NCBI GenBank assembly: GCA_015680685.1
Contig: MNCI01002192.1
Coordinates: forward strand, 268,259 to 332,258
Origin: Gnetum montanum
Lineage: Eukaryota > Streptophyta > Gnetopsida > Gnetales > Gnetaceae
DNA: 64,000 bases
Direction: 5' to 3'
The notes beneath the pieces were generated by a model that saw nothing but the letters and a program-made list of their open reading frames with translations, was not told the DNA's origin and ran no database searches. Below are positions 36,025 through 47,445 of the stretch, piece by piece. The first letter of the stretch is position 1. Each line of letters begins with the position of its first letter. The position numbers and the translations under genes are program-made.

Positions 36025-36752
36025 CTGCAATCACATAGGCCAAATGTTAGTAAGGCTATTTTCAAAGGCAAGTTATACCTTACTACATGCCTTTAATTAA
36101 AGATCTTATGTTATCATGTGATCATGCCCGAAAATTATAATAATGGATCCTATGACTTAGGTGGGTTTCATTTTAATCTCCTAGTGTACCTAAGGTCATA
36201 TGATTTTTGGCACAATTTTTCTAAGTGTTAGTGTTAATTACCCTAATTGATGTCCTTTGGGTGATGATAAATTTCAAAAAAGTTAGGCACTTTCAACAAG
36301 TGTCTCTCCTCCACAACTAAACTGAACACTCTAGGTTCAAGCAGGTTCAAACGGAATTAAAATTGGAGCACCAGTGAGCGAGGTATGAGTGAAAAAGCAA
36401 GGGTCACGTAATCGCAAGTCATAGAGAAAAATTTCAAAAAAAACCACCGCGTAAATGGAAAAATGATGCTAAGTGTTGCGGTGGGGGTGTCCTATTTATA
36501 GGGAAATAGGACATGATATCACGTACAGTACATCACGTATGCGATATCACGTGGGACGTGATATCGTGTATGTGATATCTCGTCCCCAGTGATGTGAGAC
36601 ACATGAAAAATACTGAATTTTTAATTATTTTCTTGAAATTAATAGTGTAAATTGAGGACATGGGAAAGTATTAAGATATCCTAGGGTAATTTCATTGATT
36701 TGAGAGGCATTCTTAATGATAATGATGTGAACTGTAGCAATAAAAATTTGGC
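36025..36752 (-). other. Leader, probable intron and internal promoter region of the extra ORF, element C
   Basis: Non-coding DNA between the assembly gap and the extra ORF. It holds the TATA box and palindromes listed separately, then a presumed 5' leader with an intron ending at 36025. I could not fix the splice donor. Confidence 0.5.
36491..36585 (-). promoter_or_regulatory. Internal TATA promoter with LTR-like palindromes, element C
   Basis: On the minus strand CCTATAAATAGGACACC (36502-36486) is preceded by a cluster of GATATC palindromes: 36558-36579, 36534-36550 and 36515-36526, built from GATATCACGTATGCGATATC-like units. The same units lie in U3 of both LTRs of C (32974-33044 and 40701-40724). 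The shared arrangement of palindromes followed by a TATA box suggests that one regulatory module serves both promoters (inference). Confidence 0.7.
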
Positions 36753-37401
36753 NNNNNNNNNNNNNNNNNNNNNNNNNNNNNNNNNNNNNNNNNNNNNNNN
36801 NNNNNNNNNNNNNNNNNNNNNNNNNNNNNNNNNNNNNNNNNNNNNNNNNNNNNNNNNNNNNNNNNNNNNNNNNNNNNNNNNNNNNNNNNNNNNNNNNNNN
36901 NNNNNNNNNNNNNNNNNNNNNNNNNNNNNNNNNNNNNNNNNNNNNNNNNNNNNNNNNNNNNNNNNNNNNNNNNNNNNNNNNNNNNNNNNNNNNNNNNNNN
37001 NNNNNNNNNNNNNNNNNNNNNNNNNNNNNNNNNNNNNNNNNNNNNNNNNNNNNNNNNNNNNNNNNNNNNNNNNNNNNNNNNNNNNNNNNNNNNNNNNNNN
37101 NNNNNNNNNNNNNNNNNNNNNNNNNNNNNNNNNNNNNNNNNNNNNNNNNNNNNNNNNNNNNNNNNNNNNNNNNNNNNNNNNNNNNNNNNNNNNNNNNNNN
37201 NNNNNNNNNNNNNNNNNNNNNNNNNNNNNNNNNNNNNNNNNNNNNNNNNNNNNNNNNNNNNNNNNNNNNNNNNNNNNNNNNNNNNNNNNNNNNNNNNNNN
37301 NNNNNNNNNNNNNNNNNNNNNNNNNNNNNNNNNNNNNNNNNNNNNNNNNNNNNNNNNNNNNNNNNNNNNNNNNNNNNNNNNNNNNNNNNNNNNNNNNNNN
37401 N
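36753..37401. other. Assembly gap, 649 N
   Basis: A run of N in the interior of element C between gag and the extra ORF. Long open frames across it are artefacts. Confidence 0.98.
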
Positions 37402-37779
37402 TCATTCCCTCTTGGTCCACCCTTCTTCATTCTAGGTACAATGAACAAAAAATTAATTTTAAGTTTAGAAATTTCAAGAATATCACTGTACCCTCAAATA
37501 GAACCTCTTATTTGTAGAGTGGATGAGTGGGTGTAATGGGCTCACTATTCTAAATAATTGACTACTTATGACTTAATAACATAAAACACACCTCAACCAA
37601 TGATCCACATGAGTGTTTTATTTGTAGATGAGATTACTTACAAAAATGTAAAAAGAAAAAAACATAAAAAGGTAAAAAGATAAAACAAAAAGTTAAAAAA
37701 TGAAAAAAAAACTAGAAAATAAAAAGGTGTAAAATCAAAGAAATGAAAAATATTTATTAATCCTGCTTGTTATTGAAAT

Positions 37780-39750
37780 GGGGGGTATCCCTCATAACCA
37801 ATTAGCTGAGTATGACAAGGATTAATAAATGAAAGATAAGGATCCTTGCATGTTGGAAGTATTGGAACTAGTCTATACTTATCTCCTTGAGGTTCACACA
37901 TTTGATTATAATAAGCATGGTGGGGCACTTCATACGATGTAGTTCTCGGATAACGAGTTGATCCACTATGATATTTAGGACCATTAGAGGTATGGAAGGA
38001 TTAGGATGATGCCTCCCATGGTTGTGTTCATTGGGCCTTATGGTTGTTGGAGTGTTAGTTGGTGGCCCTGATGAAGTTACATGAGCCATTGGGGTCAAAG
38101 GTAAGGGTGCACCACATTGTTGGACTTGTGCTGGGTTGGAAGGTGTAGTGGCCTCGAAATTGTGTTGTCCCTTCCTATGGCTATGTTTAAAGAAAGGATG
38201 CCTTTGATGTTGAGGAGGCTTTTCACTACTGTTAGTAGCAGTAATACAAGTGTTGTTCGTGGGTTGTTGCTATGGCACAAACACCTTAGGAATAATTGGT
38301 GGCATTGTGGAAGGAGGGAAAGGATGATAATGTTGAAAGTTAGGAGGAATATAAGGTGCATAAGGTGGTGGTTGTGTTGGAGGTATGGGCTGATAGTATT
38401 GTGGAGAATGGTGATGTGGTGAGATAGAGTATGTTGGCTCAGTTGAAGAAACAGGAGGTTGAACTTGGTAAGCATTTGGATTCGGATAATAGGAAGGGTG
38501 CCTCCAGTCTATGGGTGGATTCCCCCACAACTGGGATTGTTGCCACTATGATCAAACATAGTATTTCTATACAAAATTTGGATGTAATGTGTTTCCCCAA
38601 TGCTCATGTAAATGTGACAAGATTGGGCATTGACCCTTGGGGTGATCGTACAGGCATAGGTTGCATTCATACGTAGAATTGGCAGTTGAGCACTTATTCC
38701 CTTTATTCTTTTTTTCCGAATGTCTACTATTTTTTCTTGCTTCTTGGGTTGTCAAAACTCTATCTTCAATGGTGTTGATGTATTCTCCACACTTTTGATA
38801 CATCCATGCCAACATCTTATTGATCTTTGCCTCAGCTTCTTCTAACGGTTTTTGTATTGGAAAAGATGATGTTTCCACCTTGAGATTTGTTGATTTCTCC
38901 TTTTGATGACCATGGACCTTTGTTAAGTTGAAATTTTGATCTCGTTGATGTTTTCCAACACTCTCCCATCTAGCTATTTCTCCTTCTTCTTTTGCTACCC
39001 GCTTAATAAGCTCTTGGATCTGATGGGTTCGTAGTTTGTATAGCTGACCTTGGGCATACGTTCCTAAGGTCTCTCTTGTTTCATTACGTAGCCCATCAAT
39101 GGTATGGTATATTAGCCTTTCCTTGGAAAACCCATGGCCTGGACAGTTGTTTAACAGTGCATAATATCTTTCTAAGGCCATGTCCAAGGGTTCATGTTTT
39201 GTTTGTCTCCACTCTTGGATTTGTTTCCTCAAGGCTGACACTCTTGCATAGGTTTGATATTTTTCTTTAAAGACCTCTACCATTGTTGACCAGTGTTGTA
39301 TTAAATTTGGTTTTAATGATCTATACCATACTTTTGCTTGGTCAACATGTGTCATAGGAAAGAGCTTAAGTTTTTGCCAACTGTTATCAATGTTATTCCA
39401 TGTGCAAGCATTGTGGAAGGCTAGTAAATGTTGTTGCAGATCTAAGTCATAGCCTTCTAAAAATTTTGGAAAGTTGTTTAAATCAAGCCTAGGTAGATGG
39501 CTCTCTTTACGATGCCTACATGAAATTTTAACAGCCTCTTGTATTTGTGTTAGGCTTGTAGTGGCCAGTGGGGGTTCATCGTCATCAGGTAAGTTAGGCT
39601 TTCATGTGTTACGATGACATTGTTTTCATTCATGTTTATAAGAAACTCCCACTTTAGGTTGTATACTCCAATCTTCATCATCATATAGTTCATTGGTTCT
39701 CCAATGAACTTCCTCACTAAGTGTGGCGTTATCATGCTCTTGTAGGAGAG
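37780..39750 (-). pseudogene. Gag of element C
   Basis: The N-terminal part (39735-39550) has DDDEPPLATTSLTQIQEAVK, found also in D. The Gag core is the long open stretch 39355-38567 (262 aa), with AKVWYRSLKPNLIQHWSTMV and the RQTKHEPLDMALERYYALL block typical of plant Gag. A zinc knuckle CNLCLYDHPKGQC (C-x2-C-x3-H-x4-C) lies near 38650. A proline/tyrosine-rich tail (38530-38100) follows. Few stops remain. It packages RNA and forms the particle (family knowledge). Confidence 0.85.
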
Positions 39751-39867
39751 GCATTGTTGTGTGTGAATTGATGTGATTTTTTATAATTACTTCTTTCTAA
39801 GAGATATATCGTTAAGTTCTTTACAACGACCTTGTATGATATAACTAATCTAGATAACTAGCAACTG

Positions 39868-39885
39868 TCCCTGGCAACGGTGCCA
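39868..39885 (-). other. tRNA-Asp primer-binding site, element C
   Basis: The minus strand reads TGGCACCGTTGCCAGGGA one base after the LTR end. The complement of plant tRNA-Asp is TGGCGCCGTTGCCGGGGA; the two differences are C-to-T-type transitions. Confidence 0.85.
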
Positions 39886-39886
39886 A

Positions 39887-40749
39887 TGATGAGTGGCAAG
39901 GTACCCCTACACTCAACCATTCGAAACAAGCATAGCACACACAATCCGGTCGAACATTGTAGATGGACTAGTTGTGGCACCTAGACAATTATCTTTAGGT
40001 TGTAATTCACTATCTTCCCACCTGGACTAGTATTGTATTTTTCATGTATGGTTTAGTCTAGACTAAGGTGTATGATGTGTTCCTAATTCTAACGCTACTC
40101 CTAAAGGTAGTGGAAAATAATATTAACTAAGCTAAGCTAGGAGGAAAATGGGTAAGAAAATCTAATCTAGCCTAAGTGCGACGAGCAACCGATTCCTTGA
40201 TCAACAGTACACATCTTGGACCTCATGCATGACTACCACTGGGATTACCAAGCGCAGATCCTAGGTACGCCACTGGGCTACAAAGTAGTCGCACTTAAAT
40301 GCTTGTAATCAGGTCGTACTCATTTTGTGTTGTGATGAGTAGCTGATTCCTTGACTAATCGTACACATCCTTAGATGCTCATAATCAAGTCCTACTCATA
40401 CCACATTCTAGGAGTTTAAGGGTGAGAGAGAAAGCAGTAAATAATAATTAAATAAATAAATAAATAAATAACAAAGTGACTGCTACAATGATGAAGTAAT
40501 CTCCATATTTATTGCCGGTCATGTGTGTGTCCAAGTACATCACACTCAAATAAGACACCGTACAATTACATTCACCACACTGTGGGCAAACATGGGAAAA
40601 ATAATCTATCTCTAGAGTGGTCAAACTACTAGAGCTTTGCTACTTCTATTTTATCTTTGCTAAACAAGGGAGAGGCGGGGAATGCAATATCGCGGTGGAC
40701 ACGATATCGCGTATGCGATATCGTAGGCTATGCGAATCGCGTCTCATCA
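39887..40749 (-). repeat. 5' LTR of element C (863 bp), promoter region deleted
   Basis: It aligns with the 3' LTR throughout but lacks about 50 bp of U3 that contain the TATA box and one palindrome (after AAACAAGGGAGA at about 40662-40674). One palindrome remains at 40701-40724 (CGATATCGCGTATGCGATAT core). An AAAT microsatellite is at 40446-40471. Confidence 0.9.
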
Positions 40750-40754
40750 GTAAC
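40750..40754. repeat. Target-site duplication GTAAC, right copy (element C)
   Basis: It matches the copy at 32153-32157 exactly and follows the LTR end CTCATCA. Confidence 0.9.
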
Positions 40755-41040
40755 GATGTGAGGATTTAAGCTGCAACCTATAGTTCCTACACTAGTTTAG
40801 GTGGATTGATAGGTCTACTAACTTCATCAACAATTATAGCAACTATCCTAAAAAAAGGATTACTCAATAGGATTGCACTCTAAACTACTAATACTATCAT
40901 CCACCTAAGTGTATATAGCTTTTATGCCATAGCTTGGCTTTCTCTTCTAGTCTTGGAGTTGCTATGTATTTTATTTCTAAGCTTCTTTCAATTTTTAGAG
41001 CTTCTTCTCTATTTTTAACTTTAAAAATGTTAGTAATGGT
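40755..41040 (-). pseudogene. G: protease-upstream fragment, part 2
   Basis: It continues the G homology beyond C: GTTTAGGTGGATTG is shared with F near 26030. No reading frame survives. Confidence 0.45.
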
Positions 41041-41079
41041 GTGCAAGAACACCTCTTCCGATCACCTTATCCTACCCTA

Positions 41080-41975
41080 CATACTATGTTTCTTTTTGTG
41101 TTGATTTTTTTGGGGATGATTCTTGGATTTTTCGCATGTTTTGACATATTTTTGGCTTATTATGATGAGTTTCGGAGGTTCCATGGTCTCTGGGGACCTA
41201 TTTAGAGGCATACTAAGCCTTCTGGCATCAAAATAAGCATTTTTGTTTTTGGCACTTGCAAGATAGACATCTCCCCTAAGATGCCTCACCTAAAGTGTAG
41301 ATGTCTCAAGACCATAGCATATGTCTATGAAAAATAGCAGATGTCTTTCCTAAAAGTAAGGCTTTCATAGTAGATGTCACAGCAAATCTAGAGATGACCC
41401 AAATGCATGAGGAAACTTCCAAAAACACCTATTCCAATTCAAGAAACAACCAAAGCAAGATGGAAATAGCTGGGGAGAAGATGAGAATACTTGGGAAACA
41501 TCTAAAGAACTTTAAGTTGAGTTGAGGAAAGATTTCTAGGATTTTTACCTTTTGGTTTCTTATAAATATTGATGTAATTCACCATTGTTAAGAGAAGGGA
41601 GAGCATAACCTTGACCATGAGCATGAGAGAAAGCATGTGAGAGTTAAGGAAGGAGAGCTTGTACAAGGAAGTTGAGTGAGAGGTAAGAAAGAGAACTTAA
41701 GAGAGATTAGGCGGATCTCTTATAAGTGTCTTGTCTTAAGCTTGACCTCCATTGTGAGCTAGTGAGGATTAAGAGAGGACAAGTATGGCCTCTATTATCT
41801 TTGGGAGAGTTATGAGTTGAGCTTGGCTCCTCATCTTTTCTGTATTTTATATGTATTTTAAGAATTATCTTAATATCAAGGAGATTTTCTCTATTTTATT
41901 ATGTTTTTCTTACTTTCTAAGCTAAATCTACTTGGAAGTTGTGAATTGTATTTTTATTGGGTGTTTATGAAGCTG
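41080..41975 (+). repeat. Possible copia-type LTR (solo or partial)
   Basis: A TATA-like CTTATAAATATTG at about 41568, a GA-rich transcribed-leader-like stretch (41600-41720) and an end at AAGCTGCA resemble a plant copia LTR. AGATGTCT direct repeats lie in the first half. The left edge and the partner LTR are not identified. Confidence 0.3.
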
Positions 41976-42049
41976 CAACACCCCTACACGATAATGAATC
42001 TTTCTTAAAGGTCAAAATATTAAAAATCCAAATAGTAGATTCTATTATT

Positions 42050-43500
42050 TAAGTATTTGATGCTTATGACCTTTTATTGTTTTTTATTTGATTATGACCC
42101 ACATGTCATTTGTAAGGTTTACATTGAGACTTTTGGTAGAATCTTTTCCAACTAAAAGAATAGAAATGAAAAGTTTAAACACATAGTAGACTTTGGTGAT
42201 GATCATGACTTTATTATTAGAAAGTTTAACAATGCAATCATCCATTCCCTTAATTTTCAAGGAACTTCCATCTTCCATTTTAATATTTCCAAGAGAAATA
42301 GATTTGTAGTTGAGAAGGTATTATTTATGAGGTGTCATATGACTTAAGCAATCACTATCTATTATCCATGAGTCATTTGTAATGTTCATGATGAAACTAT
42401 TTTATTATCTTGAGAATATGCTTTCTTGTATGATTTTTTTTTCTTTCTTATTTTTTCTTTTGTTGTAGTTGAAATTGTTCAAAACACATTCTAGTCCAAC
42501 ATGCTTCAATTATATGTCCTCTTTTTGTTTTCAAAATTTGTAGAATTGAGCTACTATGCTATTGTTGTAGATTCCTTAATTGTTGTTCCACCTTCCCCTA
42601 GATTGACCCCTTTCTTTGAATTTCTAATAGCCTTATTGATTTCCTTGAGTATAATTTTCTTCTTTTTGTGATGGAATTGAATATATCTTCCTCTTCCTCT
42701 AATCTACCTTCTCTACCACATTGATTAGATAAGTATGCTTGCTCAATTGTATTAATCTTATTTTTTTCTTTGATGGTCTAAAAAAATCTTATTTGTGCCA
42801 ACACTTCATTAATGCTCATCATGCTTAGATCTCTTGAAATCATAAATTTTTTCATGATATTTTCAAATCTAGGATTTGTAGAAAAGGCTTGGACAATGTT
42901 ATGTACTTTTTAAAAGTTGGAATATCCACAACGATAATCATCTATCCTTCTAATGCTAATGTACATTCTTGAGAAGAAAGCTTCTATCTCTTTATCTAGT
43001 AGAATCTCTAAGGAATAAAACTCTTATTGTATAACAATTATTGCATTTATCTATTTTTATGACTTTTCATGTATTCTAATTAGAGTGAGTCCCACATGTC
43101 CTTGGTACATTCATGAAATGTAAGTATTGATGAGATAATGTTTAATACATTATTAATAATGATGATGGTTTTCAAGCTATTTTTTCTTAAAATTATCTTA
43201 TTTGAGTCCTATTGATATTTTCAAAGTCATGGTTAGTAATAAAACATCTTTCAATAATATTCTAGTAATCATTAATTCCAAGAATTCCTTGCATACATCT
43301 CATTTAAAGATTGAAATCTTGGGATCCACTAAAAATTATAAAGCACTTACAAACATATTTTGTAGTTATCCTTCTTGAGAAGAACCTAATCTCGAGTTGA
43401 TACCAATTTTCTTAATGAATGAATGATAATCTCTAACTAATTTATATGGATTCATTCAAAATTCTTAAATTTTGTGGATCACAAGTTGATTACATCTTGG
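42050..43500 (-). pseudogene. Ty1/copia gag and protease remnant
   Basis: The open stretch 42278-42084 reads MEDGSSLKIKGMDDCIVKLS and then VYYVFKLFISILLVGKDS, the block that follows the protease in copia polyproteins (LYVPxLxxNLLSVGKL). Upstream at about 42365, WIIDSDCLSHMTPHK matches the copia protease active site (D-S-G-C-x-x-H-M-T, with Gly changed to Asp). Farther right lie a CCHC-like remnant (42480-42550) and a UBN2-type Gag (43400-42900, with FHECTKDMWDSL). RT and integrase are not seen. Confidence 0.7.
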
Positions 43501-43506
43501 TCATGA

Positions 43507-43526
43507 TTCTATGATCTATAATACCA
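43507..43526 (-). other. Degraded initiator-Met PBS of the copia remnant
   Basis: The minus strand reads TGGTATTATAGATCATAG, comparable with TGGTATCAGAGC at copia primer sites. Confidence 0.5.
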
Positions 43527-44160
43527 TGATTCATGACATTACAACATGAATAGTGATGATGTAAATACAAATAAAAATAATTTCTAAGGATTCCATAAGT
43601 TAATCATGAATCATGGTAGAAGACCATGATAACACTACAAGTCATGGTGATGATTAGCTAAAGAAATTTGAATTTTTGGACATACATATGCCAACATTAG
43701 TGTCATGCATCACCTTTAGCACATTCACATGTGGACATATTGAATCTTACATTACATCATATCACATTACCACATCAATGCATCACATTCAACATGTGAT
43801 CTCATCTTTTCTTAATTAATGTTTGAATTTTCATTTTCAAATCCCATGAACTTTAGGGAACCCTAAACCTATAAATAGTACAATCATACACTTAATATTG
43901 GCCAATTTTTTAAGAATCAAAAGCACTTCTTAAATTTTGAGAAAACTTAATAGCACTAGCATTTGCATCACTTATGTTGCCTACATGTTCCATGGCCATC
44001 TCAACATCATCAACACTCCATCAACTCAACCCAGTGCTTATGTCACTAATAATGCAAGTAGATACATTGATGCTAGCATCAACATAATCATTGCCAATGT
44101 CAACATTACTACTATAACAACATATAAAAACACTCTTTTTGGATCTTGAATTAGTGTCAA
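43527..44160. repeat. Probable copia LTR region, right end not fixed
   Basis: The block starts TGATTCATGAC next to the PBS. A TATA-like CCTATAAATAG at 43869 could serve either strand. The right boundary could not be set. Confidence 0.35.
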
Positions 44161-46492
44161 ATGCATCAACAAGATTTCCATTCCATTGTCAACCTATAAG
44201 ACCCTAAATCACATCCTTTAAGCCTTATTTTTTCTCATAAAATAAGATCAATTTATCAATTTACAACTTCAATCTCATCATTATACATTGTACCATAGTT
44301 ATCTCTTATCCTTCCATATGAGGTAAACAATGTCATTTAATCAAATAAACTATCCTTTATTTGTTGGGAATGGAAAACCTAAATCCTACCTCATACATCA
44401 ATCTTTCATTATCATTCATATTTTGTATCATATTTATTTTCATTAGATTCATATCATTTAGATATCATTGATTTTATCTCTAAGTTTATCGTCATTTATT
44501 GATTCTCTAGTTGGCTCTATATTATGATCAATAGGCTAAATCCATATTAGATTTTATGATCATGTTCCTTCATTTCATAACCTTAGATCTATCAAGGAAT
44601 GTATCATTCCAAAGACCATTTATGACCATCTATCATATGCTAATACATGTTGTTTGTGGAGTTGTTCTTGTAGATCTACTAAAGAACATTTTTGCAAGAA
44701 CATTTCTTGTGGTAGAAGAAGGTCATCTTAGCTTTCTAGTATGTCACATCTGTATAAATGTTAATAGCTTTTTGTAATCTCTACTCTTTATTAAATCTCT
44801 TTCTATCTTCTTTCAATCTCTTACATTTACATTAGTGTAAGTCAAAGGCTAAGGTTAACATGTTTATTTGTTTAATTATTATCATCTTCATATCTCCAAT
44901 AATTTCTACATTTTTATTACTACAATCTTTATACTCTTTACATATTTTTCATAAATCTTATTTTCTTTGTATTTTTCTTTCTCTACATTTTGTTCATTAT
45001 AAAATAATAAAATAAAATAAAAATTTTCTATTTTCCTACATTTTTCTTTATCTAACATTAATAGTATTTTCTATTGAGCTATTTTTGGTGACATCATATC
45101 ACCCTTCTTTGTTATCTCATCTATTTTCTAAGTATATCCAAGAGAATCATCTATTTAGTATTATATCATCAACAAATCTCAATCATAATATCTTCATTCA
45201 TTCATTCTTGTAAGAAAGGATGTCATATTCTTCTCAAATGAAAAAACATGCTTATAGGATCTCTTATGCTATGAGGAAAATGGATGTTTTTCTTCCTCCT
45301 AATATCCTAAAGAAAATGGCTAAGTTTGATGTTGCACATAATATTCTTTCATTTTAGCCTAATCATCATAATTCTATCTTCTTATCTAAATAAGATATCG
45401 TATGTCTTATTAGATATTTGAATTTTAGTAATCAATCCCAATAATCAACTATTGCATCTGCCACATCTATATCATCATCCCCCATATCTAATCCATCTAA
45501 TCAAACCTACCAACAAAGTATTAATCATAAAAACTCACTTCATAATACTAAGACTGGTCCTTCTACATTACTAAAACCAAGTATTCCTAGATTTGCTACA
45601 ACTAATATCCAACTCACTTACTAGTTCAACATGTCTAATATATCACATCAGCTTTTATCCTTCATGTAGGACATCAATTTCTATTTTTAAACTATTGAGC
45701 ATGAAATTGATAGGGTTGTAATATTGTAATAACTTTCTTCATGCCAACTTCATCAATCTCTTCATTCTAGTAATATTATTGTCTCAACTTTAAACTTTAA
45801 AAATAAAGCTAAACCAAAGAAAAAGAATTTCTTTATCATCAACACACCTCCTCTTGTTGCACATATTTCATCTATTCATTCATAGAATAATATGCAAGCT
45901 CCATCTATCCTAGGTTTTCATTCATCAGCATAATCATGCACCATCATTAATCATCCTCCACGATATAATTAACTCCTAAACTAATAGTATCTTTTATTTC
46001 ATCCTTCTACCTATGTTGATTTTAATCACAAGATCATCCTTTTCTCCATTGCTTCCTACATCCTAGCTTCATGTTATAGCAAGGATTCAACTACATTCCT
46101 TGTCTTAGGATTCAAGCAATGAATCCACTTCAGGTTCTTATCAAAGCAAATACAAATACAATTCAAAATGATATTTAAAGAATAAGAAATACATGGTTCT
46201 TCACCTTCTATTTTTGAAAAATTTACCCAAGTTCCTTCTACTCTTAGCTCAAATGATAGATTAATCCCTCTTCAACATCACTTCTACATTAACTCAAAAT
46301 CATCAACCACCAAATAAATATTTGAAAGATATCCCCACTTTAGGTAATCCTAACACTCAAATGAAGATCATATTAGTCATTTATCATGAGGCCCATCATC
46401 CCACAATTTTCTTAACCACTACTCAAGAAGTCATTTTTCTTTCCTAGGATGAAGATATTATTGTTTCCTTGATCCTGAAATGAATATCCATT
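44161..46492. other. Unresolved AT-rich DNA left of element D
   Basis: I find no firm gene. A plus-strand reading near 46340-46480 (QMKIILVIYHEAHHPTIF) is weakly reminiscent of a LINE endonuclease start, and Ser/Asn-rich readings precede it, but this is too weak to call. Confidence 0.3.
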
Positions 46493-47368
46493 TGATGAAT
46501 TGTAGATTGGCTATGTCAACTAGGCCTTTTTGACTAGGTCTCATTAAGAAGACCTTGTGAACTAGGCCCCATCAATGCATGATTTGATGCATTGACATGG
46601 CTCTGTCCATGTAATGTCTATTTTTGCCCATAAATACATGCTCACCCACCATGTTTTTGACATGTTTTATCATAGTTGTAGTGGATTTCTTATAGTTTTT
46701 TTCATTTGGAAGTCAGAATATTTTTGTGAGTGCCCATAGTAGAAGTCAAAAGTGTATAGATCTTTATTCAAGCACTATTGTACCTTAGCATAATAGTGTG
46801 TGCGGTAATCAAGATGAAATTTTTTGATAAACCTTATAGCACTTGGAAATATATTGATTCTTTATTTATGCATTTAACATCCCATGTAATTTCCTTTAAT
46901 TATTTAAGTAATTAAATAATTAATTAGGCTAAACTAAGCTAGATTAAGTAGTGATTAATTAAGCACATAAGTACAACCACTTCGAGCAAATGCTTGGTGC
47001 TTGGTACACCCAGTAATGCTTAATGTTTGATAACCCAATAGTGCTAAATGTGTTCAGGATGTGTATGGGAAGTGGTAATGGATGCTTATGTTAGAATCAA
47101 TTAGGTTAGTTAGTTAAGTTAAATTAGCAATTAAATAACTTCATTTCTTTCATCCTTTATTTTAAGCACCTAAAACATAAAACATAAAGATAATAAAAAT
47201 TATACACCTTAACTACACTTAATCATACCTTTTTGTATCACAAGTGTAATTGGGAAGACAACAAATGACTATTAGGATAAGTTCATTTCCAAGAGGCTAG
47301 TGTACCAAAAGACATAGAATCCATAGGATTCAACCAGATCACAGCATAGGGGTATTCACCACTCATCA
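46493..47368 (+). repeat. 5' LTR of element D (876 bp)
   Basis: It starts TGATGAATTG and ends CACTCATCA. U3 has ACTAGGCC repeats (46515-46526, 46561-46575) and a TATA-like CCATAAATACATG at 46628-46640. Confidence 0.85.
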
Positions 47369-47369
47369 T

Positions 47370-47387
47370 TGGTGTTGTTGCTAGGAA
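47370..47387 (+). other. tRNA-Asp-type primer-binding site, element D
   Basis: TGGTGTTGTTGCTAGGAA follows the LTR end and differs from the tRNA-Asp complement almost only by C-to-T and G-to-A changes. Confidence 0.75.
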
Positions 47388-47445
47388 TTCTTTTTGTTTG
47401 AAATGTGCACTATCTAGGCATAGTGAAAATCATTAACATCAGTGG

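Larger units (their letters stand above)
32158..40749 (-). mobile_element. Element C: LTR retrotransposon with gag and extra ORF but no visible pol
   Basis: Both LTRs, both target duplications, the PBS and the polypurine tract are present. The minus-strand order is LTR, PBS, gag (39750-37780), AT-rich DNA with an assembly gap, internal promoter, extra ORF (36024-33239), PPT, LTR. Compared with D, the protease, RT, RNase H and integrase (about 4 kb) are missing. The gap is given as 649 bases; unless its real size is much larger, C is a non-autonomous derivative. By eye the LTRs agree at about nine positions in ten, mostly differing by transitions. Confidence 0.85.

Noticed and set aside
36681-37536. 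Long open frames across the N run on both strands
   Set aside because: They consist of undetermined bases and are artefacts of the assembly gap.
43865-43885. TATA-like CCTATAAATAG as promoter of a plus-strand gene
   Set aside because: No gene follows; it fits an LTR promoter and TATAAATA reads as a TATA-like box on either strand.
46340-46480. Weak resemblance to a LINE endonuclease start (MKIIL)
   Set aside because: A single short block, with no RT and no continuation on the other side of element D. Chance is likely.
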